Assembly (NCBI RefSeq): GCF_021513175.1
Contig: NZ_CP090953.1
Span: 186,001 to 250,000 of the forward strand
Origin: Sphingomonas sp. S2-65
GTDB lineage: Bacteria > Pseudomonadota > Alphaproteobacteria > Sphingomonadales > Sphingomonadaceae
Direction: 5' to 3'
DNA length: 64,000 nucleotides
Part shown: positions 41,509 through 49,877 of the stretch, one piece after another
Position numbering within the stretch: the first letter of the stretch is position 1
Layout: every line of letters starts with the position of its first letter
Notes under the pieces: model-generated
What the model was told of the DNA's origin: nothing
Database searches by the model: none
The model's input: the letters and a program-made list of their open reading frames with translations, nothing else
Position numbers and translations under genes: made by a program

Positions 41509-41570
41509 ATGGCCGGTTTTTCCGCCGCGTCGGACTTGGGTCCGGGTCGCGCTGCCCTGCGGCCGCAGAA

Positions 41571-41606
41571 GAAGAAGCGGGATCCCGGCTCGAGGCCGGG
41601 ATGACG
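41571..41606. repeat. REP-like palindromic element
   Basis: AGAAGCGGG is followed by ATCCCGGC, spacer TCGAG and GCCGGGAT, then GACGG. It is the best-conserved single copy of the genome's REP-like family in this window. Confidence 0.7.
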
Positions 41607-41722
41607 GGGGGGGGTGCGGTGTGCGGGACTTCGTTCCTTTGTCTGTGCGTGCGCCGCTTGACCCGCGGCGATCTGCGCGCGAGTGTCCGGCGCATTCCTC
41701 CTGCGTTTTGAAGGCACTCCCG

Positions 41723-43537
41723 ATGATCCGTACCGGCATTTCGATGCTTGCGCTTGCTGCGTTCCTCGCCACTCCCGCCGTCTCGCAGACCGCCGCCGCG
41801 CCCACGGCGGCCGAGGCGCAGGCATTCCTCGATCGCGTCCAGAAGGAAGTGACCGAGTTCAACCTGACGGCGCAGCGCGTCGCCTGGGTCAACGCGACCT
41901 ATATCAACGACGATACCGACGCCCTGGCGGCCGATTACGGCGCGCGCGGGACCGAGATGGCGGTGCGTTATGCCGGTGAGGCGGCGCGGTTCCAGAAGGC
42001 GTCGGGACTGAGCGCCGAGCAGCAGCGCCAGCTGACCATGCTGCGCAGCGCGATCACGCTGCCGGCACCGGCGACGCCGGCTGCTGCCCAGACGCTGTCG
42101 GACATTTCGACCAAGCTCGGTTCGATGTACGCCAAGGGTAAGGGCACGCTGAACGGCAAGCCGATCAACGGCAGCGATATCGAGGCGGCGATGGGCGAAA
42201 GCCGCAACCCGGCCGAGCTCAAGGAGATGTGGGTCAGCTGGAACGATCAGGTCGGCGCGCCGATGCGCAGCGACTATGCCAAGATGACCGGCATCGCCAA
42301 TCAGGGCGCGCGCGACCTGGGCTTCCCCGATACGGGCACGATGTGGCGGTCGGCGTACGACATGCCGCCCGAAGAGTTTGCCAAGCTGACCGACAAGCTG
42401 TGGACCGAAGTGAAGCCGCTTTACGTGTCGCTGCACACCTATGTCCGCCGCAAGCTGAACGAGAAATATGGCGACGCGGTGCAGGCCAAGACCGGTCCGA
42501 TCCGCGCCGACCTGCTCGGCAATATGTGGGCGCAGGAATGGGGCAACATCTATGATGTGGTCGCGCCCAAGGGTTCGGGTGACCTGGGCTTCGACACCGG
42601 CGAACTGCTCAAGGCGAAGGGCTATGACTGGAAGAAGATGGTCCAGACCGGCGAGGGCTTTTATTCCTCGCTGGGCTTCGCGCCCCTGCCCGAGACGTTC
42701 TGGCAGCGGTCGCTGTTCCTGAAGCCGGCGGACCGCGAAGTGCTGTGCCACGCATCGGCCTGGGACATCGACGAGAAGAACGACGTCCGCATCAAGATGT
42801 GCATCAAGGTGAATTCGGACGATTTCGTCACGATTCACCATGAGCTGGGCCACAATTACTACCAGCGTGCGTACCAGAACCAGCCCCAGCTCTATCGCAA
42901 CGGCGCGAATGACGGCTTCCACGAGGCGATCGGCGATTTCGTCGCGCTGTCGATCACGCCCGAATACCTCACCCAGATCGGGCTGCTCGACAAGGCGCAG
43001 GTGCCGAGCGCCGACAAGGATACCGGGCTGCTGCTGCGCCAGGCGATGGACAAGGTGGCGTTCCTGCCATTCGGGCTGATGGTCGACAAATATCGCTGGA
43101 ACATCTTCTCGGGCCAGATCGCGCCCGAGGCGTATCAGGCCGGCTGGGACAAGCTGCGGCTGCAATATCAGGGGATCGTGCCGCCGGTGGCGCGCGACGA
43201 GACCAAGTTCGATGCGGGCGGCAAGTATCACGTGGCGGGCAGCGTGCCCTATACCCGCTACTTCCTGGCGCGACTGCTCCAGTTCCAGTTCTTCAAGGCG
43301 GCCTGCGACCAGTCGGGCTGGAAGGGGCCGCTGCACCGCTGCTCCTTCTACGGCAACAAGGATGTCGGCGCGCGGCTGAACAAGATGCTGGAGATGGGCG
43401 CCTCCAAGCCATGGCCGGACGCGCTGCAGACCTTCACCGGCAGCCGTGAGATTTCGGGCAAGGCGATGATGGAATATTTCGCGCCGCTCAAGAAGTGGCT
43501 CGACCAGCAGAACAAGGGCCAGCCTCAGGGTTGGTGA
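41723..43537 (+). CDS. M2 family zinc dipeptidyl carboxypeptidase (ACE-like), exported
   Basis: A bacterial relative of angiotensin-converting enzyme that trims dipeptides from peptide C-termini. Zinc motif HELGH at residues 373-377 (IHHELGHNYYQRAYQNQPQ), third ligand Glu in GFHEAIGDFVAL, and RPEEFAK-like spacing YDMPPEEFAKL are visible. A signal peptide with Ala-rich cleavage (MIRTGISMLALAAFLATPAV) starts at ATG 41723. Length 604 aa. Sphingomonads and xanthomonads often carry M2 enzymes. It is followed by a hairpin at 43543. Confidence 0.92.
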   Translation: MIRTGISMLALAAFLATPAVSQTAAAPTAAEAQAFLDRVQKEVTEFNLTAQRVAWVNATYINDDTDALAADYGARGTEMAVRYAGEAARFQKASGLSAEQQRQLTMLRSAITLPAPATPAAAQTLSDISTKLGSMYAKGKGTLNGKPINGSDIEAAMGESRNPAELKEMWVSWNDQVGAPMRSDYAKMTGIANQGARDLGFPDTGTMWRSAYDMPPEEFAKLTDKLWTEVKPLYVSLHTYVRRKLNEKYGDAVQAKTGPIRADLLGNMWAQEWGNIYDVVAPKGSGDLGFDTGELLKAKGYDWKKMVQTGEGFYSSLGFAPLPETFWQRSLFLKPADREVLCHASAWDIDEKNDVRIKMCIKVNSDDFVTIHHELGHNYYQRAYQNQPQLYRNGANDGFHEAIGDFVALSITPEYLTQIGLLDKAQVPSADKDTGLLLRQAMDKVAFLPFGLMVDKYRWNIFSGQIAPEAYQAGWDKLRLQYQGIVPPVARDETKFDAGGKYHVAGSVPYTRYFLARLLQFQFFKAACDQSGWKGPLHRCSFYGNKDVGARLNKMLEMGASKPWPDALQTFTGSREISGKAMMEYFAPLKKWLDQQNKGQPQGW

Positions 43538-43542
43538 GCGCT

Positions 43543-43570
43543 GCGCCTCCCGTCACTCGGCGGGAGGCGC
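43543..43570 (+). terminator. Hairpin downstream of the M2 peptidase gene
   Basis: GCGCCTCCCG and CGGGAGGCGC form a perfect 10-bp stem, 5 bases after the stop; there is no T-run, so termination is only probable. Confidence 0.5.
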
Positions 43571-43628
43571 GCCTATCGACTTGCCCCGCGTATCTGCACT
43601 AAGCTGATGCGACAGAGGGAGTTCGAAC

Positions 43629-44372
43629 ATGTTGAAATATGGACTGGCGCTGGCATTGCTGGCGGCGCCGACGAGTGCGTGGGCTCAGGCGAACGCAGTG
43701 ACGGGCCCGGTATCGGTGGAGATCGTCGCCGCGGGCCAAGTGAAGGTGCCGGCGCAGCGCTTTCGGATATCGGTCTCGCTCGCGGCGAGCGGCGCGGACG
43801 AGGCGGCGGCCGGAACGGCGCTGGCGGCCGCGCGGGCCAAGCTGATGCAGCAATTGGGCGCGATGAATATCCGCGAGGCGCAGGCGGATGCGAGTGCGCC
43901 GAGCTCGATCCCGAGCCTGATCGCGAGCTTCGGCGGGCGTTCCAAGCCGAAGTTCAGCACCGAAGTGGCCGATGACGACAGCGACGAGACGCCGCAATCG
44001 ACCGCTACCGAGACGATCCAGTTCGACGCTCCGAGCAGAGTGGCCGTGAACGGCGCCAAGCCGGTGATCGAGGCGAACGGCGGCACGCTTGGCGATGAAG
44101 TGATTCCGTTGCTGGTCGACTATGTCGTGCCGGCACGCCAGGCAAAGGCCGACGCGCTGAAGAAGGCACAGAGCGAGGCGGACGCGTATGCCGCGTCGCT
44201 GGGGCTACGCCGCGCGAGCGTTACCCGGATCAGCGAGAAGCAGGACCTGACCGCCGGCGCGATCAACTTCGTCGGCCAGATCATCGCCACCTTTGCCCCG
44301 AAGCCCGAGGCGCAGGCGGACGACGTGTCGGTCCAGGCCAATTTGACGGTGGAGTTCCAGCTGACCCGCTGA
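43629..44372 (+). CDS. SIMPL-domain (DUF541) protein, exported
   Basis: A 247-residue periplasmic protein. A signal peptide (MLKYGLALALLAAPTSAWAQ) is followed by the SIMPL core: VEIVAAGQVKVPAQRFRISV, then AAARAKLMQQLGAMNIREAQ. The C-terminal part has ARQAKADALKKAQSEADAYA and SLGLRRASVTRI, the usual two helices. SIMPL proteins (YggE/BP26 group) affect oxidative stress and form ring assemblies; the exact role is unknown. Confidence 0.85.
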   Translation: MLKYGLALALLAAPTSAWAQANAVTGPVSVEIVAAGQVKVPAQRFRISVSLAASGADEAAAGTALAAARAKLMQQLGAMNIREAQADASAPSSIPSLIASFGGRSKPKFSTEVADDDSDETPQSTATETIQFDAPSRVAVNGAKPVIEANGGTLGDEVIPLLVDYVVPARQAKADALKKAQSEADAYAASLGLRRASVTRISEKQDLTAGAINFVGQIIATFAPKPEAQADDVSVQANLTVEFQLTR

Positions 44373-44373
44373 G

Positions 44374-44517
44374 TTATTCGGGGATCTCGTCGGGGATGGT
44401 GTTCTCGTCGGCGACGCCGGCATCGAACGACCCCGACGAGTCAGTGCCGTCGGGCTGATGGGCGTGGCCGCCTTCCTCGGTTTCGAGGGTGTTCGGATCG
44501 GTAGGTTCGGGGTTCAT
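44374..44517 (-). CDS. Short acidic disordered protein
   Basis: ATG 44517 to TAA 44374 encodes 47 residues with 13 acidic residues and many Pro, Gly and Thr (MNPEPTDPNTLETEEGG, then DENTIPDEIPE). AAAGGAG is 8 bases before the start, which supports translation. It has no hydrophobic core. No family is known. It converges with the SIMPL gene. Confidence 0.6.
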   Translation of the reverse strand: MNPEPTDPNTLETEEGGHAHQPDGTDSSGSFDAGVADENTIPDEIPE

Positions 44518-44586
44518 GTCGTGCTCTCCTTTGCAGGAAGAACGCGCTGATGTGGGGTTCTTTCCCGCGCCGTCGAAGCGACATGG

Positions 44587-44615
44587 CGACTGGGCCCCGG
44601 CCTTCGCCGGAGAAC
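44587..44615. repeat. Single REP arm
   Basis: CGACTGGGCCCCGGCCTTCG then CCGGAGAAC matches the right arm of the 29318-29418 REPIN with two changes. It lies in the gap before amn. Confidence 0.6.
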
Positions 44616-44658
44616 CAATGCCATATGCCGCTTTGCGCTTCGACGGCTCCGCGGCGAC

Positions 44659-46110
44659 TCAGCGGAACGGAGGCTCGTTGAAGGCGCGCAGCTTGCGGCT
44701 GTGGAGCTTGGCGCCTTCGCGGCGAAGCTGTTCCACGGTTTCGATGCCGATGCGAAGATGCTCGTTGATCGCGCGTTCGTAGAAGCGGTTGGCCTGGCCG
44801 GGCAGCTTGAGCTCGCCGTGCAGCGGCTTGTCGGAGACGCAGAGCAGCGTGCCATAGGGCACGCGGAAGCGGTAGCCCTGGGCGGCGAGGGTGGCGGATT
44901 CCATGTCCACGCCGACCGCACGGCTGAGCGAGAAGCGCAGTGCGGTGGTGGAATAGCGCAGCTCCCAGTTTCGATCGTCGGTGGTGACGATCGTGCCGGT
45001 GCGCAGGCGCTGCTTCAGCTCGTCGCCAGACTGGCCCGAGACGATCTCGGCCGCGCTGGCGAGCGCCAGCTGCACCTCGGCGATCGCCGGGATCGGGATT
45101 TCCGGCGGAAGGACATCGTCCATGATGTGGTCGTCGCGCAGATAGGCATGCGCCAGGACATAGTCGCCGATGCGCTGACTGGGGCGCAGCCCGCCGCAAT
45201 GGCCGATCATCAGCCAGGCCTCGGGCCGCAGCACGGCAAGATGGTCGGTGATCGTCTTGGCGTTCGAAGGCCCGACGCCGATGTTGACGAGCGTGATGCC
45301 GGTGCGGCCAGGCGCCATCAGGTGATAAGCGGGCATCTGATGCCGGCGCCAGGCGCTGTCCGATACCAGCCGGTCCATGTCCTCGGGCCGTTCGATGACG
45401 ATGCCGCCGGCGCCCGAGACGCCGGTGAAGCGGCTGGGCTCGCCATTTTCGCGCGGGCCGAGCTGACTGCACGCCCAGCGGACGAACTCGTCGACATAGC
45501 GGTGGTAGTTGGTGAACAGGATGTACTGCTGGACATGCTCGGTCGGCGTGCCGGTGTAGTGGCGCAGGCGCGCGAGCGAAAAGTCGGTGCGCAGGCCGTC
45601 GAACAGCGCGAGCGGGCGAATGCCGTGGTGATTGACCCACAGCCCATCGGCGATCTCGTCGCCGATATGGGCGAGTTCGGTGGCGGGGAAGTGGCGCGCG
45701 AGGTCGGAGACCGAAACCTGGTCGAGGCTCAGCGCGTGGCCGGGATCGAGAACATAGGCGAAGGGGATCTCCTGACGCCCCGGACGCGCCGCCACTTCGA
45801 CGTCATGGTCCTCGATGAGGAAGGTCAGCTGCTCGGTGAGATAGTCCGAGAACATCGCCGGTTTGGTGACGCTGATCCGGTACTCGCCGGCATCGACCAG
45901 CCGGCCGAACGAGCGGCGCGGGACCGGGCGATCGGTGCCGCCGCGATAGGTGAGGTGGATCTCGGGATAGGCGAAGGAGCCGTCGGTGCGGCTTTCCGGA
46001 GATGGGGGCGTGCCGTCCGTCAGATAGCGGGTGAGTGCGGCCTGAAGCCGGTCGACCGAGGCGCTGTAGAGGCGGTCCAGCTCGGCGACGATATCGGATG
46101 CGCTTGTCAT
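44659..46110 (-). CDS. amn: AMP nucleosidase
   Basis: The enzyme cleaves AMP to adenine and ribose-5-phosphate. A N-terminal regulatory half (about 1-190) precedes the nucleoside-phosphorylase-like fold with GITLVNIGVGPSNAKTITDH, LMIGHCGGLRPSQRIGDYVL, and VGVDMESATLAAQGYRFRVP. Length 483 aa fits the family, which has an N-terminal phosphate-sensing domain. The gene stands alone; ATG 46110 has a weak RBS. Confidence 0.94.
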   Translation of the reverse strand: MTSASDIVAELDRLYSASVDRLQAALTRYLTDGTPPSPESRTDGSFAYPEIHLTYRGGTDRPVPRRSFGRLVDAGEYRISVTKPAMFSDYLTEQLTFLIEDHDVEVAARPGRQEIPFAYVLDPGHALSLDQVSVSDLARHFPATELAHIGDEIADGLWVNHHGIRPLALFDGLRTDFSLARLRHYTGTPTEHVQQYILFTNYHRYVDEFVRWACSQLGPRENGEPSRFTGVSGAGGIVIERPEDMDRLVSDSAWRRHQMPAYHLMAPGRTGITLVNIGVGPSNAKTITDHLAVLRPEAWLMIGHCGGLRPSQRIGDYVLAHAYLRDDHIMDDVLPPEIPIPAIAEVQLALASAAEIVSGQSGDELKQRLRTGTIVTTDDRNWELRYSTTALRFSLSRAVGVDMESATLAAQGYRFRVPYGTLLCVSDKPLHGELKLPGQANRFYERAINEHLRIGIETVEQLRREGAKLHSRKLRAFNEPPFR

Positions 46111-46160
46111 CTTCCACGGCTAAGCCGCGAATCGCCGCCGTGCAAGTGCATGGATCGGCA

Positions 46161-46186
46161 AAGCCCCTCCCGTGTGGGAGGGGCTT
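46161..46186. terminator. Palindromic terminator between amn and the 87-residue protein gene
   Basis: AAGCCCCTCCC and GGGAGGGGCTT pair perfectly (11 bp) around loop GTGT, giving short A and T runs on both strands. It most likely ends the minus-strand 46194-46457 transcript. Confidence 0.7.
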
Positions 46187-46193
46187 TCCGGGG

Positions 46194-46457
46194 TTACTTC
46201 TTGGTGTCGGCCTTGGTGGTCTTGCCGCCGGTCTCTTCCTTGTCGCCGCGCAGCTGGGTAGCGGCATAGGCCGCGCCACCTACCGCCGCTGCGGCGCCGG
46301 CCGCGATCGCCGCGGCGGCGACCGGGTGTTCCTTCACTGCGTTCACTGCCGTGTCGACAGCGTCGCCGATCGCGTCCTGCGCGGTCTTGATGAAGGACGT
46401 GTTCGACTCCTGGCTCTGGCCGGTGCCTTCGCCGCTGGTGCTCTTGGTGTCTGCCAT
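46194..46457 (-). CDS. Hypothetical 87-residue protein with one hydrophobic segment
   Basis: Started at ATG 46457 with GGGAG 7 bases upstream. The sequence has a polar Ser/Gly-rich N-terminus, an amphipathic helix (FIKTAQDAIGDAVDTAVNAV), an Ala-rich hydrophobic helix (AAAAIAAGAAAAVGGAAYA) and a Lys-rich tail (GGKTTKADTKK). Such proteins resemble small stress-related alphaproteobacterial proteins of unknown role. An EcfG-like promoter (46489-46514) precedes it. Confidence 0.65.
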   Translation of the reverse strand: MADTKSTSGEGTGQSQESNTSFIKTAQDAIGDAVDTAVNAVKEHPVAAAAIAAGAAAAVGGAAYAATQLRGDKEETGGKTTKADTKK

Positions 46458-46488
46458 GACCTGTCTCCCTTCAAAATTGCGCACCTGC

Positions 46489-46514
46489 AACTCCTGCGGC
46501 AGCGCGGCAGTTCC
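46489..46514 (-). promoter_or_regulatory. EcfG-like promoter for the 87-residue protein gene
   Basis: On the minus strand GGAAC (46514-46510), 17 bases, then AGTT gives one mismatch in the -10 (CGTT). The -10 is about 30 bases before ATG 46457. Confidence 0.4.
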
Positions 46515-46529
46515 GCTTCCGTAACCGTT

Positions 46530-47012
46530 TTACAGGCGGGCGAGCAGATAGTCGGCCGAGCTGACTTCGAACTGGCCCGGCGCCTCGACATGCAACTGCT
46601 CGATCACGCCGTCGTCGACGAGCATCGAGAAGCGCTGGCCGCGCATGCCCATGCCATAAGCCGAGCCATCCATCTCGAGGCCCAATGCCTTGGGGAACGC
46701 GCCATTGCCGTCGGCGAGCATCGTGACCTTGCCTTCCACGCCCGACACCTTGCCCCACGCGTCCATGACGAAGGCGTCGTTGGCGGCGGTGCAGGCGACT
46801 TCGTCGACACCCTTGGCCTTCAGTGCGTCGGCCTTGTCGACGAAGCCCGGCAGATGGTGCGCGGAGCAGGTCGGGGTGAAGGCGCCGGGTACCGAGAAGA
46901 GCGCGACGCGGCGTCCGGCAAAGAAGTCGTCGGAACTGACCTGCTCCGGGCCGTTCTCGGTCACCTTGACGAAGGTCGTGGCGGGGATGCGGTCACCGGT
47001 CTGGACGGGCAT
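46530..47012 (-). CDS. Peroxiredoxin (Prx5 type)
   Basis: A 160-residue thiol peroxidase. The peroxidatic Cys49 is in FSVPGAFTPTCSAHHLPGF, the Prx5 signature with Thr and Cys, and Cys74 (VACTAAND) may act as a partner. The DGNGAFPKALGLEMDGSAYG segment is typical of 1-Cys/atypical 2-Cys Prx5. It reduces hydrogen peroxide and organic hydroperoxides, usually with glutathione or thioredoxin. It is on the minus strand, with no EcfG element clearly in front. Confidence 0.92.
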   Translation of the reverse strand: MPVQTGDRIPATTFVKVTENGPEQVSSDDFFAGRRVALFSVPGAFTPTCSAHHLPGFVDKADALKAKGVDEVACTAANDAFVMDAWGKVSGVEGKVTMLADGNGAFPKALGLEMDGSAYGMGMRGQRFSMLVDDGVIEQLHVEAPGQFEVSSADYLLARL

Positions 47013-47120
47013 GGAGTCTCTCCTGATTGAAACGCCCTAGCCGGGTAGGCGCGCAGGGACGGCGCGGCAAGCGGCGGAAGGCGCGGCGGAGCCAATGGCG
47101 CGCCGGTAAGTTGAGGGGCC

Positions 47121-47681
47121 ATGGAGTCCACGCCCTTTCTGACCGGCCAGTTCCTGCTCGCAATGCCTGGGATCGGCGATCCGCGCTTCGAGCGGGCAGT
47201 GATAGCGGTGTGTGCGCATGACGAGGACGGTGCGCTGGGCATCGGCATCGGCGACACGATCGAGGGGCTGGGGCTGCATGAATTGCTCAAGCAGTTCGAC
47301 ATCGATCCGGGCGGCCTGCCCGACACCCCGGTGCATTTCGGCGGGCCGGTGGAGCCGCGCCGCGGCTTCGTGCTGCATTCGACCGACTGGAGCGGGCAGG
47401 ACACAGTGGATGTCGGCGGACGCTGGGCGCTTTCCGGGACGATCGATGTGCTGCGCGCGATCGCCGAGGGCAAGGGCCCGACACAATGGCTGGTGGCGCT
47501 GGGCTATGCCGGTTGGGGCGAGGGCCAGCTGGACGCCGAGATGACGCGCCACGGGTGGTTCAGCACCCTTGGCGATCCCCGGCTGATGTACGAGGTCGAC
47601 GCGGAAGAGCGCTGGGAAGAGGGTTTCTTCGGCGCGGGCGTCGATCCGCGGCTGCTGGCCAACTGTACCGGCAGGGCCTGA
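47121..47681 (+). CDS. YqgE/AlgH family protein
   Basis: A 186-residue protein. The N-terminal GQFLLAMPGIGDPRFERAVI and ICAHDEDGALGIGIGDTIEG-like segment, the PVHFGGPVEPRRGFVLHSTD motif and GYAGWGEGQLDAEM are diagnostic. YqgE binds nucleotides in some structures, but its role is unknown (AlgH influences alginate regulation in Pseudomonas). It starts at ATG 47121 without a strong Shine-Dalgarno. The DUF1810 gene follows 8 bases downstream. Confidence 0.9.
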   Translation: MESTPFLTGQFLLAMPGIGDPRFERAVIAVCAHDEDGALGIGIGDTIEGLGLHELLKQFDIDPGGLPDTPVHFGGPVEPRRGFVLHSTDWSGQDTVDVGGRWALSGTIDVLRAIAEGKGPTQWLVALGYAGWGEGQLDAEMTRHGWFSTLGDPRLMYEVDAEERWEEGFFGAGVDPRLLANCTGRA

Positions 47682-47689
47682 GCGAGAGG

Positions 47690-48112
47690 ATGCGCGAACC
47701 ACTGGAGCGGTTCATCGAGGCGCAGGCAGGCGTGTATCCCGCCGCGCTGGGCGAGCTGAGGGCGGGGCGCAAGCGCAGTCACTGGATGTGGTTCGTGTTT
47801 CCGCAACTCGCCGGGCTGGGACGCAGCGAGACGGCACGCTTCTATGCGCTTCGGTCGGCGGAGGAAGCGCGGCTATATTGGGCGCACCCGCTGCTGGGTT
47901 CGCGGCTGCGCGAGGCGACGGGGGCCGCGATCGGTAGCGGCGTCCCGGCAGAGGCGCTGTTCGGCTACCCCGACGATCTCAAGTTCCGCTCCTGCATGAC
48001 GCTGTTCGCGCACGCCGTTCCGGACGAGGGGCTGTTCATGGACGCGCTCGATCGGCTTTGCGACGGCAGGAGCGATGCGGCCACGATCGAGTTGCTCGCG
48101 GGCGCCATATAA
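47690..48112 (+). CDS. DUF1810 family protein
   Basis: A 140-residue protein with RSHWMWFVFPQLAGLGRS near residue 27, FYALRSAEEARLYWAHPLLG and FGYPDDLKFRSCMTLFAHA, which together identify DUF1810 (sometimes misnamed calpastatin). The function is unproven. The stop codon lies inside the 20-bp palindrome before ahcY, so its 3' end and the ahcY control region overlap. Confidence 0.87.
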   Translation: MREPLERFIEAQAGVYPAALGELRAGRKRSHWMWFVFPQLAGLGRSETARFYALRSAEEARLYWAHPLLGSRLREATGAAIGSGVPAEALFGYPDDLKFRSCMTLFAHAVPDEGLFMDALDRLCDGRSDAATIELLAGAI

Positions 48113-48126
48113 AGATATCTTTATAT
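48107..48126 (+). promoter_or_regulatory. Perfect 20-bp palindrome in the ahcY control region
   Basis: ATATAAAGATATCTTTATAT is a complete dyad and the only such AT-rich block for several hundred bases. It sits 92 bases before the ahcY start. ArsR-family SahR regulators of S-adenosylhomocysteine genes use AT-rich palindromes at this place, so it is a likely operator. Confidence 0.65.
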
Positions 48127-48217
48127 CTGCTTGCGGTCGCGACGCTGGAAGAGTAGGGCGCAGCCCATCACCGCCGGGTATCCGGCGCGCAGCCGATTCA
48201 ATCGTGGAGACCCATTC

Positions 48218-49615
48218 GTGGCTACCGAACAAGACTACGTCATCAAGGACATCGAACTCGCCGCTTTCGGCCGCAAGGAGATCGAGATCGCCGAGACGGA
48301 AATGCCCGGCCTGATGTCGCTCGTCAGCGAATTCGGCGAGTCCAAGCCGCTCAAGGGTGCGCGCATCACCGGCTCGCTGCACATGACGATCCAGACCGCC
48401 GTGCTGATCGAGACGCTGGCCAAGCTGGGCGCCGAACTGCGCTGGGCTTCGTGCAACATCTATTCGACCCAGGACCATGCCGCCGCCGCGATCGCCGCGA
48501 CGGGCGTGCCGGTGTTCGCTGTGAAGGGCGAGACGCTGGAAGAATATTGGGATTACGTGATCCGGATCTTCGACTGGGGCCAGGACCAGACCTGCAACAT
48601 GATCCTCGACGATGGCGGCGACGCCACCATGTTCGCGCTGTGGGGCGCGCGCGTCGAGGCGGGCGAGGAACTGTTCACGCCGACCAACGAGGAAGAAGAG
48701 ATCTTCGTCGCGACGCTGAAGCGCTTCCTGGCCGAGCGTCCGGGCTACCTCACCAAGACCGTCCAGAACATCAAGGGCGTGTCGGAAGAGACCACCACCG
48801 GCGTGCACCGCCTGTATGAGCTCGCCAAGCAGGGCAAGCTGCCCTTCCCGGCGATCAACGTGAACGACAGCGTCACCAAGTCGAAGTTCGACAACCTCTA
48901 TGGCTGCAAGGAATCGCTGGTCGACGCGATCCGTCGCGGCACCGACGTGATGCTCGCGGGCAAGGTCGCCGCGGTTGCCGGCTTCGGCGACGTGGGCAAG
49001 GGCTCGGCCGCATCGCTCCGCAACGGCGGCGCGCGCGTGCTGGTGACCGAAGTCGACCCGATCTGCGCCCTGCAGGCGGCGATGGAAGGCTATGAAGTCG
49101 TGACGATGGAAGAAGCGGCGACCCGCGCCGACATCTTCGTCACCGCGACCGGCAACGCCGACGTCATCACCGTCGATCACATGCGCGCGATGAAGAACAT
49201 GGCGATCGTCTGCAACATCGGCCACTTCGACAGCGAGATCCAGATCGCGGGTCTCAACAACATGAAGTGGACCGAGATCAAGCCGCAGGTCGACGAAGTT
49301 GAGTTCCCCGATGGCAAGAAGATCATCGTCCTGTCGAAGGGCCGCCTGGTCAACCTGGGCAACGCAACCGGCCACCCGTCGTTCGTGATGTCGTCGTCGT
49401 TCACCAACCAGGTGCTGGCGCAGATCGAGCTGTGGACCGGCGCGGACAAGTACAAGAACGAAGTGTATGTCCTGCCCAAGCACCTCGACGAGAAGGTCGC
49501 GGCGCTGCACCTGGACAAGCTGGGCGTGAAGCTTTCAAAGCTGACCGACCAGCAGGCCGCCTATATCGGCGTGCCGGTCGAGGGCCCGTTCAAGCCGGAC
49601 CACTATCGCTACTGA
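48218..49615 (+). CDS. ahcY: Adenosylhomocysteinase
   Basis: The enzyme hydrolyses S-adenosylhomocysteine to adenosine and homocysteine, relieving inhibition of methyltransferases. NAD-binding [20 protein letters not shown] and catalytic-site motifs [59 protein letters not shown] and [10 protein letters not shown] are present. GTG 48218 is used because it gives the conserved [11 protein letters not shown]-terminus at 465 aa. Control by the 48107 palindrome is likely. A terminator follows at 49640. Confidence 0.97.
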   Translation: MATEQDYVIKDIELAAFGRKEIEIAETEMPGLMSLVSEFGESKPLKGARITGSLHMTIQTAVLIETLAKLGAELRWASCNIYSTQDHAAAAIAATGVPVFAVKGETLEEYWDYVIRIFDWGQDQTCNMILDDGGDATMFALWGARVEAGEELFTPTNEEEEIFVATLKRFLAERPGYLTKTVQNIKGVSEETTTGVHRLYELAKQGKLPFPAINVNDSVTKSKFDNLYGCKESLVDAIRRGTDVMLAGKVAAVAGFGDVGKGSAASLRNGGARVLVTEVDPICALQAAMEGYEVVTMEEAATRADIFVTATGNADVITVDHMRAMKNMAIVCNIGHFDSEIQIAGLNNMKWTEIKPQVDEVEFPDGKKIIVLSKGRLVNLGNATGHPSFVMSSSFTNQVLAQIELWTGADKYKNEVYVLPKHLDEKVAALHLDKLGVKLSKLTDQQAAYIGVPVEGPFKPDHYRY

Positions 49616-49639
49616 TGCTGGCATAAGCCTGCGATCGAG

Positions 49640-49673
49640 GGGCCGCATTCCTGCTGGAATGCGGCCCTTCTTC
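49640..49673 (+). terminator. Rho-independent terminator of ahcY
   Basis: GGGCCGCATTCC and GGAATGCGGCCC form a perfect 12-bp stem with loop TGCT, then TTCTTCG. Confidence 0.85.
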
Positions 49674-49877
49674 GTTTGCGCGCTAGAGCACGTTTCGTGG
49701 TGTGGCTTTGAAGTGACACATCCCGGAAATTGCGCGATCTAAGTCGTTGAAACCCCGTGTGTGTTCGCCCGAAATCCGAGGGACACGCAGCAGCAACATC
49801 GGCCTGTACTAAGCGCGGCCCTTCCCACGACAGACGCGTGAAAGCGTGCTGGCACTGGGAACAGTGAAAGGGTTTGT

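Noticed and set aside
41252..43336. Antisense frame opposite the hydrolase and M2 peptidase genes
   Set aside because: No domain pattern; it crosses two real genes and an intergenic REP element.
48113..48217. SAH or SAM riboswitch in front of ahcY
   Set aside because: I could not find the conserved core of either class; a protein operator (the palindrome) explains the region better.
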